A stretch of DNA of 64,000 nucleotides from Pseudomonas umsongensis (GCF_002236105.1 NZ_NIWU01000007.1:62001-126000); one strand, 5' to 3'; shown: positions 18,801-27,496, counted from the first letter of the stretch. Notes: a model not told the origin generated them from the letters alone. Numbers and translations: made by a program.

Positions 18801-21018
18801 GGGTCTGGCGCCAGGGCTCGATCAGGCATTCCCGGCGATGTTCCCTTACAAACAGCGGTTCGCCGTGACTGCCCATGAACGTGTCATAGATGAGTTGTTC
18901 GTAGACCTTGGGCAAGTCGAGTTCCGGCAGCGTCTTGCGCAGGTAGGCATGGGTGATGCCGGTTGTCAGGGCCTGGCGTTCGCCGTCGTCCGGCGCCTTG
19001 ACTTCCACCCGCATGAAGCCCAGGCGCAAGGACAAGGGCTCAAGCTGCATCGACGGCTTGTTGTCGATGTTGAGTTGGGCGAGTTCTTCGAGTGACATCT
19101 TGCTTCTGGCGGTACTGGGCACCGTCACTAGTTTTTGCGGGGTACCGGGAGCCGCGCCGTCCGTCAGTTGTTTTTGCAGCGTGACGGAGTCGGGCAAGTC
19201 CAGTTGGACGTCGAAGTCGCCTTTGAGCGAGAAATCCTGGCGCAGGCGCGCCTGAAGGTGTCGACGGGTGAAGACTTCGCGAGGCGCCAGGGTTTTTTCC
19301 AGTTGTTCGTGGCCGCGTTTCATGGCCTGGATACAAGCGCTGGTCAGGCTCTTGAGCCTGGCACGGTCGGGAGCTGCCAAGGTCGTCAACCAGGTGGGAA
19401 GCCTGGCAACCATCGCGGCGCTGCGCTGCTGTTCCAGAATATGCATGAGCGCCAGGCTTCTCGCTGCGTTCACCGGGACCTGCAGTAGTGCCAGCGTTTG
19501 TTTGCGCAGCTTTTCCAGTGCCTGCGCACGTTGTGTCGCCTGGCCGCTGTCAGGATAGCGCTGGCGTGTTTGCGCGGCTTGTTCTTCGAAAAAGCTGATC
19601 TGTTGATTGAGGCTGTATAACAGCGGATCGGTCGTGATGGTCTTCAGGTGCAGGGCCAGGACCGGGTCCCGTCCCTGGATTTTCAACAACTGCTCTTCCA
19701 GGTCCTTGCGGTTGGCGAATCGTTGCAAGCCGCCGCCAATACCGGGCCAGTAGAGCAGCAGGCTGTGAGGGGATTCTGGATCGGACAGAGTGTGTGTCCG
19801 GCCAATCACAAACACCCCTTTGAGCTCATGGGGCAAAGGATCGCCGGCGTCTGTTCTCACACTCAGCATCAGGCTGGCGAATGCAACGTCAGGGTCTGGC
19901 TCGGCGGCTGTGTCCAGCAGGCCCCTGAGCAATTCGAGTTCCGTGCTATCGAGCTGATTAAGCGTGCGTTGCAGTTCCACCTCGGCCTTCAGGCCGTCTT
20001 TGTGTGCCTGGTAGAGTGCGTTGAAGCCACGATTGAACGTTATCAGGTCCAGTGTGCGCGATCGGTAGAGCAAGGTGGATGCGGCAGCGTCTGCAGCAAG
20101 CTCTGCGGTTTCCAGCGCCTTGAGTGTGTCCTCAAGTGCTTGTTGAAGGTCACTGTCCAGCGCCTCACCCAGCAGTGTTTCGAGCACCGCACGCTGTTTG
20201 CCAAGCGAGGCCTGGCGCAGCGACAGTGGAATATCCGCAGACAGGCTATCGAATAGCGATGATTGATCTTCATCGCCAACGCCTTCGGTCTGATCCAGGT
20301 CCTCAAGGGGCGGCGCTTGGGCGAATACCTCGGCGAGGCGCCCTTGCGGTCCGGGCGAAAACAGGTCCGCGATGCCTGTCGTCAATGGCCCGGTCCGGGC
20401 CGTGTATTCAAACCTGTAATGGCTGGGGAGCTCTGGCGGGGCGAGTAGTTGCGCGGACAACCAGTGCTCCATGTCGCTGCGGTCTTTGAAGGCCTGGACG
20501 GGGACCGGTCGAGACGGCAAGTACAGCAATTGCGCGACGGGGTGCTGGTTGCCCACGCTGATCACCCAGGCCGCGGGAAGTTTGAGGATGCTATTGTCGC
20601 TCAGCTTCAGCGCCAGGTGTTCGCAGAGGATCAACTGATCGTCCAGCTGCATTGCCTGGGGCCCTGAATCCAAAACCAACCACAACGGTTTCAATTGTTC
20701 GGCGCTCACGGTGCTCAGGGCGAATGCCACCTGGGCCGCGGCTTCGATATGTTCGCGGTACAACTGACTGGCCCGATCACGCCGTGACAGCGGTGTTCCG
20801 GGGGCGCGGGCATCCCAATAGGCATTGGCGTCTTCGCTGCGCGGCGCGTCGGCGAACAGCGCCTGCAAACCTTCCTTGCATGCTTGCCAACGGGTCAAGG
20901 CGCCTTGCAGCAGGCTCTGATCGATATGGCTCGGCAGCGTCGAGAACTCGGGGATGGGGATTAGAGAGGGGGTGGGGAGAGTTGGGGGCAGCAGCGTCGG
21001 GAGCAGTCTTTCGGTCAT
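15802..21018 (-). CDS. Giant toxin-like protein (DUF6543 / dermonecrotic-toxin-domain type)
   Basis: 1,738 residues with no signal peptide. It resembles the large Pseudomonas proteins annotated as DUF6543 or dermonecrotic toxin domain-containing (from memory, not searched). Visible parts: a leucine-rich N-terminal region with alpha-helical stretches; an amphipathic/hydrophobic block at about 930-1000 (LNYIKMALGLVPYVGAAIA, then VLLSLIDAAMDLLP) like the membrane-insertion segments of large toxins; a Gly-rich turn (FDGGGLGGGGVLG) near 1130; charged coiled-coil-like helices about 1240-1500; and a basic-then-aromatic C-terminal domain ending ADIGKRSTVLRHFDQA. No catalytic motif recognised. ATG at 21018 was chosen; a GTG at 21054 has its Shine-Dalgarno overlapping the start. 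Local GC is a little below neighbours. No adjacent immunity or secretion gene. Confidence 0.65.
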   Translation of the reverse strand: MTERLLPTLLPPTLPTPSLIPIPEFSTLPSHIDQSLLQGALTRWQACKEGLQALFADAPRSEDANAYWDARAPGTPLSRRDRASQLYREHIEAAAQVAFALSTVSAEQLKPLWLVLDSGPQAMQLDDQLILCEHLALKLSDNSILKLPAAWVISVGNQHPVAQLLYLPSRPVPVQAFKDRSDMEHWLSAQLLAPPELPSHYRFEYTARTGPLTTGIADLFSPGPQGRLAEVFAQAPPLEDLDQTEGVGDEDQSSLFDSLSADIPLSLRQASLGKQRAVLETLLGEALDSDLQQALEDTLKALETAELAADAAASTLLYRSRTLDLITFNRGFNALYQAHKDGLKAEVELQRTLNQLDSTELELLRGLLDTAAEPDPDVAFASLMLSVRTDAGDPLPHELKGVFVIGRTHTLSDPESPHSLLLYWPGIGGGLQRFANRKDLEEQLLKIQGRDPVLALHLKTITTDPLLYSLNQQISFFEEQAAQTRQRYPDSGQATQRAQALEKLRKQTLALLQVPVNAARSLALMHILEQQRSAAMVARLPTWLTTLAAPDRARLKSLTSACIQAMKRGHEQLEKTLAPREVFTRRHLQARLRQDFSLKGDFDVQLDLPDSVTLQKQLTDGAAPGTPQKLVTVPSTARSKMSLEELAQLNIDNKPSMQLEPLSLRLGFMRVEVKAPDDGERQALTTGITHAYLRKTLPELDLPKVYEQLIYDTFMGSHGEPLFVREHRRECLIEPWRQTLKLQGECARLQRHIGLDDLLVLNAAIDADTPQAWLAGGKRIELLPAYLSAGGKDTPNEGPVTLSGVTFIHEQVSGMTLLYLPDSPDGQFLRRHDSLEDARKALFNLCLRSEMVSYLADRALQGDVRAHESRINQAVLKHFDAMIGVGARWPAVTSLAAHLLNTQMGRLIEAHRGTSRSNEALFLERYALSGPKALNYIKMALGLVPYVGAAIALYDAWSSANRAVAALLRADAGEGLTEIESVLLSLIDAAMDLLPSTMGTRSAAAARTLTRARQLKALGKGTLALPRTSKNQARHIAQRFAGYEYEKPISLLGLQPVEHGVYRNVYRHADGDFITRQGRIFQAELSKDSRGWRLSGTHKKTYKQPIALDEAGRWDTWFGVYGSTFDGGGLGGGGVLGHLADTFDPLWPAAIRERLPRWWADRVFRRHHELTEAADDLAPQIETRIQGTNATLNRYNSSPVEARPDLLPAADTACLSDIEIVNRHYQTLVELAPLTHGNKRRVLKDMQSNDALVIADRQKQRVFFINHRANPLMDRIDALIDQLDELPDNAHAERLRILQDIRKIRVELIGHLGQMETAMGELKRWYERITISTEKAQMTPEVTMLNARLSEANLLYLKTGHLLETVQRFDTTQDLSWFHLQAQVDSLRTKVDRALFTQYSLPEVTANRAQRNQILQECLEHYQQFRRGMNAWTASYPGHFHLDAVAPLLEGIEKMAERARKAIDQPAPALPSGQRSKKIFTTEDDHLLIGVERWEPTTQKHQYILTGQGGVQETWEQGANGKFRLLNPAAPTARPAQRNPAAMLEDARNRLQSQQAYQSKIETYAAQDMLPVDLEHMMVSEASELTRRALDIEAVVPQSPVIEQLRNKATELIATGRQMRTRQSLLSKNPTDGMLDDLITHNAVEIRKTSPIKSLRKRPGGRADYLQEYEIWDLTSVPSNVLWYAHFHYSKATPAFAEFEKAHLKLPQYRYLTHADDATLPYADIGKRSTVLRHFDQA

Positions 21019-21222
21019 GGTGGAGGGCTCTTCTACGGGGAGCGGCAAGTCCACTCCTGATCCAGCGCCATTAAAAAAAAATCCCCCAGGCCCGTGGTAC
21101 TACATAGTTACCGCATCGACCGCTGAGCGACATTCATCAAATTGTCATGCAACTGTGGCAGCGCGCTTGAACAAACTTCATCAGACTTTCGCTCTACTGG
21201 GGTTCTGCGTTTCGGTGTTTTC

Positions 21223-22257
21223 ATGCGTGCACGATTTTTATCGACAGCGGCCTTTTTGGCCGCGTTGTTGTTGAGTTTTCCTTCTTTTTCGGCGTCCCGC
21301 TGTGACGTCAATGTGGCCACCGAGCGGGTCGACCTGGATCAGGTAAGCCTGGCGTACCAGAGCATCGGTCGCGCCTCGGACCCGGCGTTGCTGCTGGTGA
21401 TGGGCCTGGGGGGGCAGTTGATTCATTGGCCTGACGAAGTGGTGGTTGCGCTCTGTCAGCAAGGGTTCCGGGTGATTCGCTACGACAATCGCGACGTCGG
21501 CCTGTCGACCTGGCGGCAACCCCCCGTCGAGGCCAACCTGACCTTCGAAGTGTTGCGCTATAAGCTCGGCTTGCCCGTGTCGGCGCCATACTCCCTGACC
21601 GATATGGCGGATGATGCACTGGGCCTGATGGATGCGTTGCACATCGAGCAATTTCACGTGCTGGGCGCCAGCATGGGCGGGATGATTGCCCAGCACATGG
21701 CGGCGATGGCGCCACAGCGGGTTGAAAGCCTGACCCTGATCATGAGTACTTCCGGCGCCGAAGGTTTACCCGCACCCAGTGCGGCGCTGCTGCAGTTGCT
21801 GGCGCGCCGGGGGGCGCCCAATCGTGAAATCGCACTGGAACAACAGGCGGACCTGCTGGCGGCACTGGGCAGTCCGTCGGTGACCGATGATCGTCAGGCA
21901 CTGTTGCATCAGGCGGCACTGGCGTATGACCGGGCATTCAATCCCGAGGGGGCTAAACGGCAGATCCTGGCGATCCTGGCCGAGCCGAGCCGAGTGGCAC
22001 TGCTCAACCAGCTACGGGTGCCGGCGCTGGTGGTGCATGGCACGGCCGATCCGTTGTTGCCGGTGATGCACGGCGTGCACCTGGCGGCGCATCTGCGTGG
22101 CAGCCAGTTGAAGTTGATACCGGGGTTGGCTCATCGGTTTCAGGAAGCGTTCAAGGCGCCGTTGCTGGCGGCGGTGTTGCCGTACCTACGGGCGCATCGT
22201 GAGGACACTTCGCATTGGGCGCAGGTTGAGCCCGTGGCGGAACACAACCTTTTGTAA
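21223..22257 (+). CDS. Secreted alpha/beta hydrolase
   Basis: 344 residues. It has a signal peptide (MRARFLSTAAFLAALLLSF... to about residue 26). The alpha/beta-hydrolase core shows VMGLGGQ oxyanion-loop glycine motif, the nucleophile elbow GASMGG (Ser near 149), acid in HGTADPLLP and His in GLAHRF near 304. Probable periplasmic or exported esterase; substrate unknown. The start at 21223 was preferred over earlier codons because it gives the signal peptide at the N-terminus. Its upstream region is shared with the divergent giant gene. A REP pair follows the stop. Confidence 0.82.
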   Translation: MRARFLSTAAFLAALLLSFPSFSASRCDVNVATERVDLDQVSLAYQSIGRASDPALLLVMGLGGQLIHWPDEVVVALCQQGFRVIRYDNRDVGLSTWRQPPVEANLTFEVLRYKLGLPVSAPYSLTDMADDALGLMDALHIEQFHVLGASMGGMIAQHMAAMAPQRVESLTLIMSTSGAEGLPAPSAALLQLLARRGAPNREIALEQQADLLAALGSPSVTDDRQALLHQAALAYDRAFNPEGAKRQILAILAEPSRVALLNQLRVPALVVHGTADPLLPVMHGVHLAAHLRGSQLKLIPGLAHRFQEAFKAPLLAAVLPYLRAHREDTSHWAQVEPVAEHNLL

Positions 22258-22269
22258 CGCCGCCTTCCC

Positions 22270-22361
22270 CTGTGGGAGCGAGCCTGCTCGCGAAAGCGGT
22301 GGCACAGTCAACATTGGCATGACCGACCCTCCGTCTTCGCGAGCAGGCTCGCTCCCACAGA
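22270..22361. repeat. REP family C inverted pair
   Basis: TGTGGGAGCGAGCCTGCTCG plus CGAAAGCG, with an inverted partner ending GCTCGCTCCCACAG. A second copy is at 60733-60822. It lies between convergent genes. Confidence 0.9.
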
Positions 22362-22371
22362 GGAATTGTGA

Positions 22372-22710
22372 TCAGGCCTGCAAGCGAATCCAAACTGTGA
22401 CCAGCGCCGTCGCCGCGATCAACCACGCCACTGCCGCCACGGCCAGCGATGCCTCGAGGCGCATGCGATCGACCAGCACATAGAGGGTTGCCAGGTAGAT
22501 GAAGTAAGGAATGATCGACCACATGCCAAACACGATGGTGGTCTTCAAGTCATCCAGCGAACGACCCTTGCCGACAATGTAGTGGGCAATCAGTGCAAAG
22601 GTCGGAAACAGTGGCACCAGTCCGGCGATGTAATAGTTTCTGGTCTTGGCCAGGGCCGCGAGGATCACCACCACCGATGCGCCCAGGGTTGCTTTGAGAA
22701 TCAGATCCAT
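22372..22710 (-). CDS. glpM: GlpM family membrane protein
   Basis: 112 residues with three to four hydrophobic helices. It begins MDLILKATLGASVVVILAA and contains LAKTRNYYIAGLVPLFPTFA, which I recognise as GlpM, a small inner-membrane protein named for its position near the P. aeruginosa glp genes and linked there to alginate production. Here it is not beside glp genes; its ATG overlaps the aauR stop (TGATG), so it is co-translated with the aauS-aauR operon. Molecular function is not known to me. Confidence 0.82.
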   Translation of the reverse strand: MDLILKATLGASVVVILAALAKTRNYYIAGLVPLFPTFALIAHYIVGKGRSLDDLKTTIVFGMWSIIPYFIYLATLYVLVDRMRLEASLAVAAVAWLIAATALVTVWIRLQA

Positions 22711-24038
22711 CAGTGGCTTAGCCCGTACTTTTTCACTTTGTCGAACAGCGTGGTCTTGGCCATGCCCAGTTCCTGGCTGGCCTGGGTCAGGTTGCCGCCG
22801 CTGCGTTGCAAGGCATCGCTTAGCAAGTTGCGCTCAAAGGCCTCCACCGCTTCAGCGAAAGCCAGGCCTTGGGCGGCACCGCCCGCACCCGGTTTCTTGA
22901 ATGCCGGCAGGCCCAGGGCAAATCGCTCGGCGACGTTGCGCAATTCGCGCACGTTACCCGGCCAATCGTGGCTCATCAGGTTAGACAGGGTCTGGTTATC
23001 CAGCTCCGGTACGGCGCGGTCGAAACGCAAGGACGATTGCTGCAAGAAAAACTCGAACAATTGCAGGATGTCTTCGCGGCGCTCGCGCAGAGGTGGCAGT
23101 TCCAGGGTCACCACATTAAGGCGGTAATACAGGTCGCTGCGAAATTCACCGGCCTTGCTCGACTCGTCGAGATCGGATTTGGTGGCCGCGATCACCCGGC
23201 AGTCCACCGCCACGCTCTGGTTCGAGCCGAGGCGTTCGAGGGTGCGCTCCTGCAATACCCGCAGCAGTTTGATCTGCAGGGGCAGGGGCATGCTTTCCAC
23301 TTCGTCGAGGAACAGCGTGCCGCCGTCGGCATGCTCGATCTTGCCGATCCGCCGTTTGCCTGCGCCGGTGAAGGCGTTGGCTTCGTGGCCGAAGATTTCG
23401 CTTTCGAACAGGTTTTCCGGCAGGCCACCACAATTGAGCGCCACGAATTGCCGGGTGTGCCGACGACTGAAATCATGCAGGCAGCGCGCGACCAGTTCCT
23501 TGCCGGTGCCGGTTTCGCCCTCGATCAGCACGTTGGCTGACGTATCGGCAACATTGGCAATGAGTTCGCGCAAGTTCTGCATTGCCGGCGAACGGCCGAT
23601 GATTCGACCTTCAAGTGAGTCGCGCTCGGCCAGTTGCCGGCGCAACGACGAGACTTCTCGTGCCAGGCTGCGTTGCTCCAGGGCACGGCGCGCTACATCC
23701 ACCAGGCGTTCGGGAGAGAAGGGCTTCTCCATGAAATCGTAGGCACCTTTCTGCATGGCGCCGACGGCCATGGAGATGTCGCCGTGACCGGTAATCAGCA
23801 CTACCGGCAAGCTGCGGTCGCGGGCCTTGAGTCGGTTCAGCAGTTCCAGTCCATCGATGCCGGGCAGGCGAATGTCACTGATGACGATGCCGGCGAAGTT
23901 TTCGCCCACCCGCTCCAGGGCTTCCTCGGCACTGCCGACACCGATGCAGGGAATATCTTCCAGGGTCAGTGCCTGCTGGCAGCCGAGCAAAACATGGGGG
24001 TCGTCTTCGACGATCAATACACTAAGGTCGTTGTTCAT
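22710..24038 (-). CDS. aauR: AauR, sigma-54 response regulator for acidic amino acid uptake
   Basis: 442 residues. Receiver domain 1-120 with acidic pair ED at 11-12, phospho-acceptor Asp55 (IVISDIRLPG) and KPFSP. The AAA+ domain (about 145-375) has Walker A GETGTGKE and Walker B GGTLFLDEVE; the sigma-54 contact loop reads NAFTGA instead of GAFTGA. The C-terminal Fis-type HTH is NLTQASQELGMAKTTLFDKVKKYG. DctD/AauR architecture and the adjacent aat genes support activation of glutamate/aspartate uptake. Overlaps aauS by 4 bp and glpM by 1 bp. Confidence 0.92.
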   Translation of the reverse strand: MNNDLSVLIVEDDPHVLLGCQQALTLEDIPCIGVGSAEEALERVGENFAGIVISDIRLPGIDGLELLNRLKARDRSLPVVLITGHGDISMAVGAMQKGAYDFMEKPFSPERLVDVARRALEQRSLAREVSSLRRQLAERDSLEGRIIGRSPAMQNLRELIANVADTSANVLIEGETGTGKELVARCLHDFSRRHTRQFVALNCGGLPENLFESEIFGHEANAFTGAGKRRIGKIEHADGGTLFLDEVESMPLPLQIKLLRVLQERTLERLGSNQSVAVDCRVIAATKSDLDESSKAGEFRSDLYYRLNVVTLELPPLRERREDILQLFEFFLQQSSLRFDRAVPELDNQTLSNLMSHDWPGNVRELRNVAERFALGLPAFKKPGAGGAAQGLAFAEAVEAFERNLLSDALQRSGGNLTQASQELGMAKTTLFDKVKKYGLSH

Positions 24039-25936
24039 ATTGGCTCAGCGGAAGTGGGGCTTACCAACGGTAAACTGAGGACGAAAGCAGTACCACCGCT
24101 GGCCGGGTGTTCGACACCCAGGTGACCGCCAGTGGCAGCGGCCAGGCTCGCGGAAAGGGTCAGGCCTAGGCCCAGGCCTTGTTCGCCGGGCTTGGTGGTG
24201 AAAAATGGTTCGAACAGGTGTTTGCGCGCTTCGGCATCGATGCCGTGGCCATTGTCCCGTACACGCAGCCGATATTTACCCTCCAGTGCTTCGCCTTCAA
24301 GCCACAATTCGGGCTGCGGCTGCGCCTGCATGGCGTCCAGGGCGTTGCCAACCAGGTTGACCAGGATCTGCTCCAGGCGCGTCTGATCGATCTGCATTTG
24401 CACATCGTCGAAGTGGCGATGCACCTGCAGATGGGCGTTTTCCACACGCCCGCCGAGCAATTGCAAGGCGGCGTCCACGGCTTTGCCAAGACAAGCCTGG
24501 CCCTTGTCGTCACCGCGCCGGGCGAAGGAGCGCAGGCTGGCGGTGATCCGGCCCATGCGGTCGATCAATTCGTTGATGGTCTTGAGGTTGGTGCTGGCCA
24601 CATCCAGTTGACCGCGCTCGAGAAACCGCACGGTGTTGCCGGACAAGGTGCGCAGCGCCGCCAACGGCTGGTTCAATTCGTGGGCGATGCTGGTGGACAT
24701 CTGGCCAATCGCGGCGAGTTTCCCGGCCTGCACCAGTTCGTCCTGGGCACGGCGCAGCGTCTCTTCGGCGTGACGACGCTCGCGGATCTGCCCCTTGAGC
24801 CGCTCGTTGCTGGCGCGCAGGTCGGTGGTGCGTTCGGTAATCCGACGCTCCAATTGGTTGTTGGCTTCCTGCAAGGCTTCTCGGGCAGCGAGACGGGTGG
24901 CGATCACTTTGCGCCGCTCGTTCCAAGCGATCAGCAGGAACGCCACAAGGGCAAAGGCCACGGCCACCAGAATCCCTTGGTTGACCGCTTCGCGGCGCAG
25001 ATCCTGCAGTGGCGTGAGCAGGGTGAAATTCCACGGTGTATCGCTCAGGGGACGAGTTTGTGACAGGTAGCTGATGTTTTCGTCATCGGAAACCAGTTCG
25101 CTATTGGCGGGGAAGGTGAGTTTCTCCACGCCCTCGGACAGGGTTTCCCGGGCCAACGGTTGCAATTCGTTCAGTGGGAACCAGTAGTACTGGAGACTGC
25201 GGGCGAGCTTTTCCTTGGTTTCTTCGCTCAGCGGCACCACCGATTTCAGGCGTCGAGCGGGGTCACTGGAGAGAATGATGATGCCGTTCTCGTCGCTGAC
25301 GAAGGCTTCAAGGCGCGCGCGTTGCCAACGCTCCTCCATGGCCTCGAGGCGGACCTTGACCACCGCGACGCCGATGATCTTGCCGTGTTCTTCCAGGCCA
25401 TGGGCCAAGTAGTAACCGGGTTCGCCGTTGGTGCTGCCAATGCCATAGAAGCGTCCGGGCTGGCCACGCACGGCGTTCTGGAAATAGGCACGGAAAGACA
25501 GGTCTTCACCCAGGTAACTGTCGACATCGCGCCAGTTGCTGGTGGCCATGACGCGGCCGGTGGTGTCCATCACGTAGATGGCCCGGCTGCGGCTGCGCCG
25601 GTTCAGGCCTTCTAGGTAATCATTGACGGTCTGCCGGTGCTCCGGCGTCGGGTCGGCCAGCAGCTTCGAAACACTGGTTTCGAGTTCCAGCAGGCTGGGT
25701 AGGTAAGTGTATTTGCTGATCTCGCTCTCGACAGCGCGGGCGTGCAGTTCCAGCTGGCGCTGGCCATTTTCGCCGAGGCTGCGGATTCCGTAGTGTTCAC
25801 TGGTCCAGAAGCCGATATAACCCAGTCCGATCATCAGGGCGATGATCAGCGGCGGCAGGAACAGATGGCGAATCAGGCGAGGTTTCACGGCGAGTGATGG
25901 CGACGCGGCGCGATAGAGATTGGGGTCGCATTTCAT
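24035..25936 (-). CDS. aauS: AauS, sensor histidine kinase for acidic amino acids
   Basis: 633 residues. Transmembrane helix 1 (about 20-45), a periplasmic Cache-type sensor domain (about 46-300), transmembrane helix 2 (about 305-328), a coiled-coil linker (RLAAREALQEANNQLERRI), HisKA with the phospho-His in SIAHELNQPLAAL (about 420), and the ATPase domain with N box VGNALDAM, DNGHGI and GLGLGLTLS. This is DctB-like architecture. It likely senses glutamate/aspartate or related dicarboxylates and phosphorylates AauR. ATG at 25936 was chosen with AAGG upstream; a GTG directly before it also reads in frame. Confidence 0.9.
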   Translation of the reverse strand: MKCDPNLYRAASPSLAVKPRLIRHLFLPPLIIALMIGLGYIGFWTSEHYGIRSLGENGQRQLELHARAVESEISKYTYLPSLLELETSVSKLLADPTPEHRQTVNDYLEGLNRRSRSRAIYVMDTTGRVMATSNWRDVDSYLGEDLSFRAYFQNAVRGQPGRFYGIGSTNGEPGYYLAHGLEEHGKIIGVAVVKVRLEAMEERWQRARLEAFVSDENGIIILSSDPARRLKSVVPLSEETKEKLARSLQYYWFPLNELQPLARETLSEGVEKLTFPANSELVSDDENISYLSQTRPLSDTPWNFTLLTPLQDLRREAVNQGILVAVAFALVAFLLIAWNERRKVIATRLAAREALQEANNQLERRITERTTDLRASNERLKGQIRERRHAEETLRRAQDELVQAGKLAAIGQMSTSIAHELNQPLAALRTLSGNTVRFLERGQLDVASTNLKTINELIDRMGRITASLRSFARRGDDKGQACLGKAVDAALQLLGGRVENAHLQVHRHFDDVQMQIDQTRLEQILVNLVGNALDAMQAQPQPELWLEGEALEGKYRLRVRDNGHGIDAEARKHLFEPFFTTKPGEQGLGLGLTLSASLAAATGGHLGVEHPASGGTAFVLSLPLVSPTSAEPI

Positions 25937-25969
25937 CACAGATGCCTTGGGTCAACCAGCGTCGGCCTC

Positions 25970-26071
25970 CTGTAGGAGCGAGCATGCTCGCGATGGTCGT
26001 CAACGAAGACGCGTTCATCCTGGATGTACGCGGTGTCTTTGAGGTCATCGCGAGCATGCTCGCTCCTACAG
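25970..26071. repeat. REP family B inverted pair
   Basis: TGTAGGAGCGAGCATGCTCG plus CGATGGTCG with an inverted partner (CGAGCATGCTCGCTCCTACA). It separates aauS from the upstream aatP end. A related half-copy is at about 63480. Confidence 0.9.
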
Positions 26072-26090
26072 AGGGGCGGCCGTGTTGCTG

Positions 26091-26825
26091 TTAGTGTTGC
26101 AGGATCTTGTTGAGGAAGTGCTGCGTACGCTCGGCGCGGTGGCTGATGTCGCCGAAGAACTCCTCTTTCTTGCAGTCTTCGATGATCTTGCCCTGGTCCA
26201 TGAAGATCACCCGGTCGGCCACTTTACGGGCGAAACCCATTTCGTGGGTTACGCACATCATGGTCATGCCTTCGTGGGCCAGTTGCACCATCACGTCCAG
26301 CACTTCGTTGACCATTTCCGGGTCCAGCGCCGAGGTCGGTTCGTCGAACAGCATGACGATCGGGTCCATCGCCAGCGCGCGGGCAATCGCCACACGCTGC
26401 TGCTGGCCACCGGAGAGTTGTCCCGGGTGCTTGTGGGCGTGAGCCGAGAGGCCAACACGTTCAAGCAGTTGCAGGCCTTTCTTGGTGGCCTCTTCCTTGC
26501 TGCGGCCCAGCACCTTGATCTGCGCGATGGTCAGGTTTTCAGTGATGGTCAGGTGCGGGAACAGTTCGAAATGCTGGAACACCATGCCCACGCGCGAACG
26601 CAGTTTCGGCAGGTTGGTCTTCGGGTCGGCGATGGAGGTGCCGTCAACCACGATGTCGCCTTTCTGGAACGGTTCCAGGGCGTTGACGCACTTGATCAGG
26701 GTCGACTTGCCGGAACCGGACGGCCCGCATACCACGATCACTTCGCCTTTCTTGACCTCGGTGCTGCAATCAGTCAGTACCTGGAAGTCCCCATACCACT
26801 TGTTGATGCTTTTGATAGAGATCAT
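26091..26825 (-). CDS. aatP: AatP, ATP-binding subunit of the glutamate/aspartate ABC transporter
   Basis: 244 residues of the polar amino acid (HisP/GlnQ) ATPase type. Walker A GPSGSGKST (about 34), Q-loop VFQHFELFPH, signature LSGGQQQRVAIARAL and Walker B PIVMLFDEPTSALDP. It overlaps aatM by 4 bp and is the last gene of aatJ-aatQ-aatM-aatP. Cytoplasmic, energises uptake of glutamate, aspartate and probably their amides. Confidence 0.94.
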   Translation of the reverse strand: MISIKSINKWYGDFQVLTDCSTEVKKGEVIVVCGPSGSGKSTLIKCVNALEPFQKGDIVVDGTSIADPKTNLPKLRSRVGMVFQHFELFPHLTITENLTIAQIKVLGRSKEEATKKGLQLLERVGLSAHAHKHPGQLSGGQQQRVAIARALAMDPIVMLFDEPTSALDPEMVNEVLDVMVQLAHEGMTMMCVTHEMGFARKVADRVIFMDQGKIIEDCKKEEFFGDISHRAERTQHFLNKILQH

Positions 26826-27496
26826 ACGGCGAACCTTTTTTGCAGACGCTTGACCAGCAGCGAGGCGGAAAAGCTGATGATGAAGTACACGAGACCCGCG
26901 AAAATCAGGAACTCATTGGAGCGGCCAATGATGTCGCCACTGGCGCGCGAGGCATTGAGGAAGTCCACCAGACCGACGGCGTACACCAGCGAGGTGTCCT
27001 GGAACAGGATGATGCTCTGTTGCAACAGCAGCGGGGTCATCTTGCGGAACGCCTGGGGCAGGATGATCAGGCGCATCATCTGGCCGTAAGTCATGCCCAG
27101 TGCCTTGGCAGCCCCCATCTGGCCCTTGGGAATCGACTGCACGCCAGCACGGACGATTTCGCAGAAGTACGCCGCTTCGAACATCATGAACGCCACGATG
27201 CAGGAGGTGAACGCACCGATCGGGGTGTCTTCGCCGGTGATCCAGCGCAGCACGAACGGCACCGCCAGATAGAACCAGGTGATCACCAGCAGCAACGGGA
27301 TCGAGCGGAAATAGTTGACGTACGCGCCGGCCAGGTTCGACAGCAATTTGTTGTGCGACAGACGGCACAGCGCCAGGATGGTACCGAGGATGATCCCGCC
27401 GATCACGCCCATGGCCATCAACTTGAGGGTCATGACCATGCCGTTCCACAGGCCCGGCAGGGACGGGATGATGCCCGAGAAATCGAATTCCATCAT
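26822..27496 (-). CDS. aatM: AatM, permease subunit of the glutamate/aspartate ABC transporter
   Basis: 224 residues with five hydrophobic helices. The His/Glu/Gln permease EAA loop is EAAYFCEIVRAGVQSIPKGQ (about 108-127) followed by GAAKALGMT. Integral inner-membrane subunit pairing with AatQ. Overlaps both neighbours by 4 bp, so it is translationally coupled. Confidence 0.93.
   Translation of the reverse strand: MMEFDFSGIIPSLPGLWNGMVMTLKLMAMGVIGGIILGTILALCRLSHNKLLSNLAGAYVNYFRSIPLLLVITWFYLAVPFVLRWITGEDTPIGAFTSCIVAFMMFEAAYFCEIVRAGVQSIPKGQMGAAKALGMTYGQMMRLIILPQAFRKMTPLLLQQSIILFQDTSLVYAVGLVDFLNASRASGDIIGRSNEFLIFAGLVYFIISFSASLLVKRLQKRFAV

Noticed and set aside
15802..21018. Type VI or Rhs effector assignment for the giant protein
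   Set aside because: No YD repeats, PAAR, VgrG or Hcp nearby and no immunity gene; evidence does not go beyond toxin-like.
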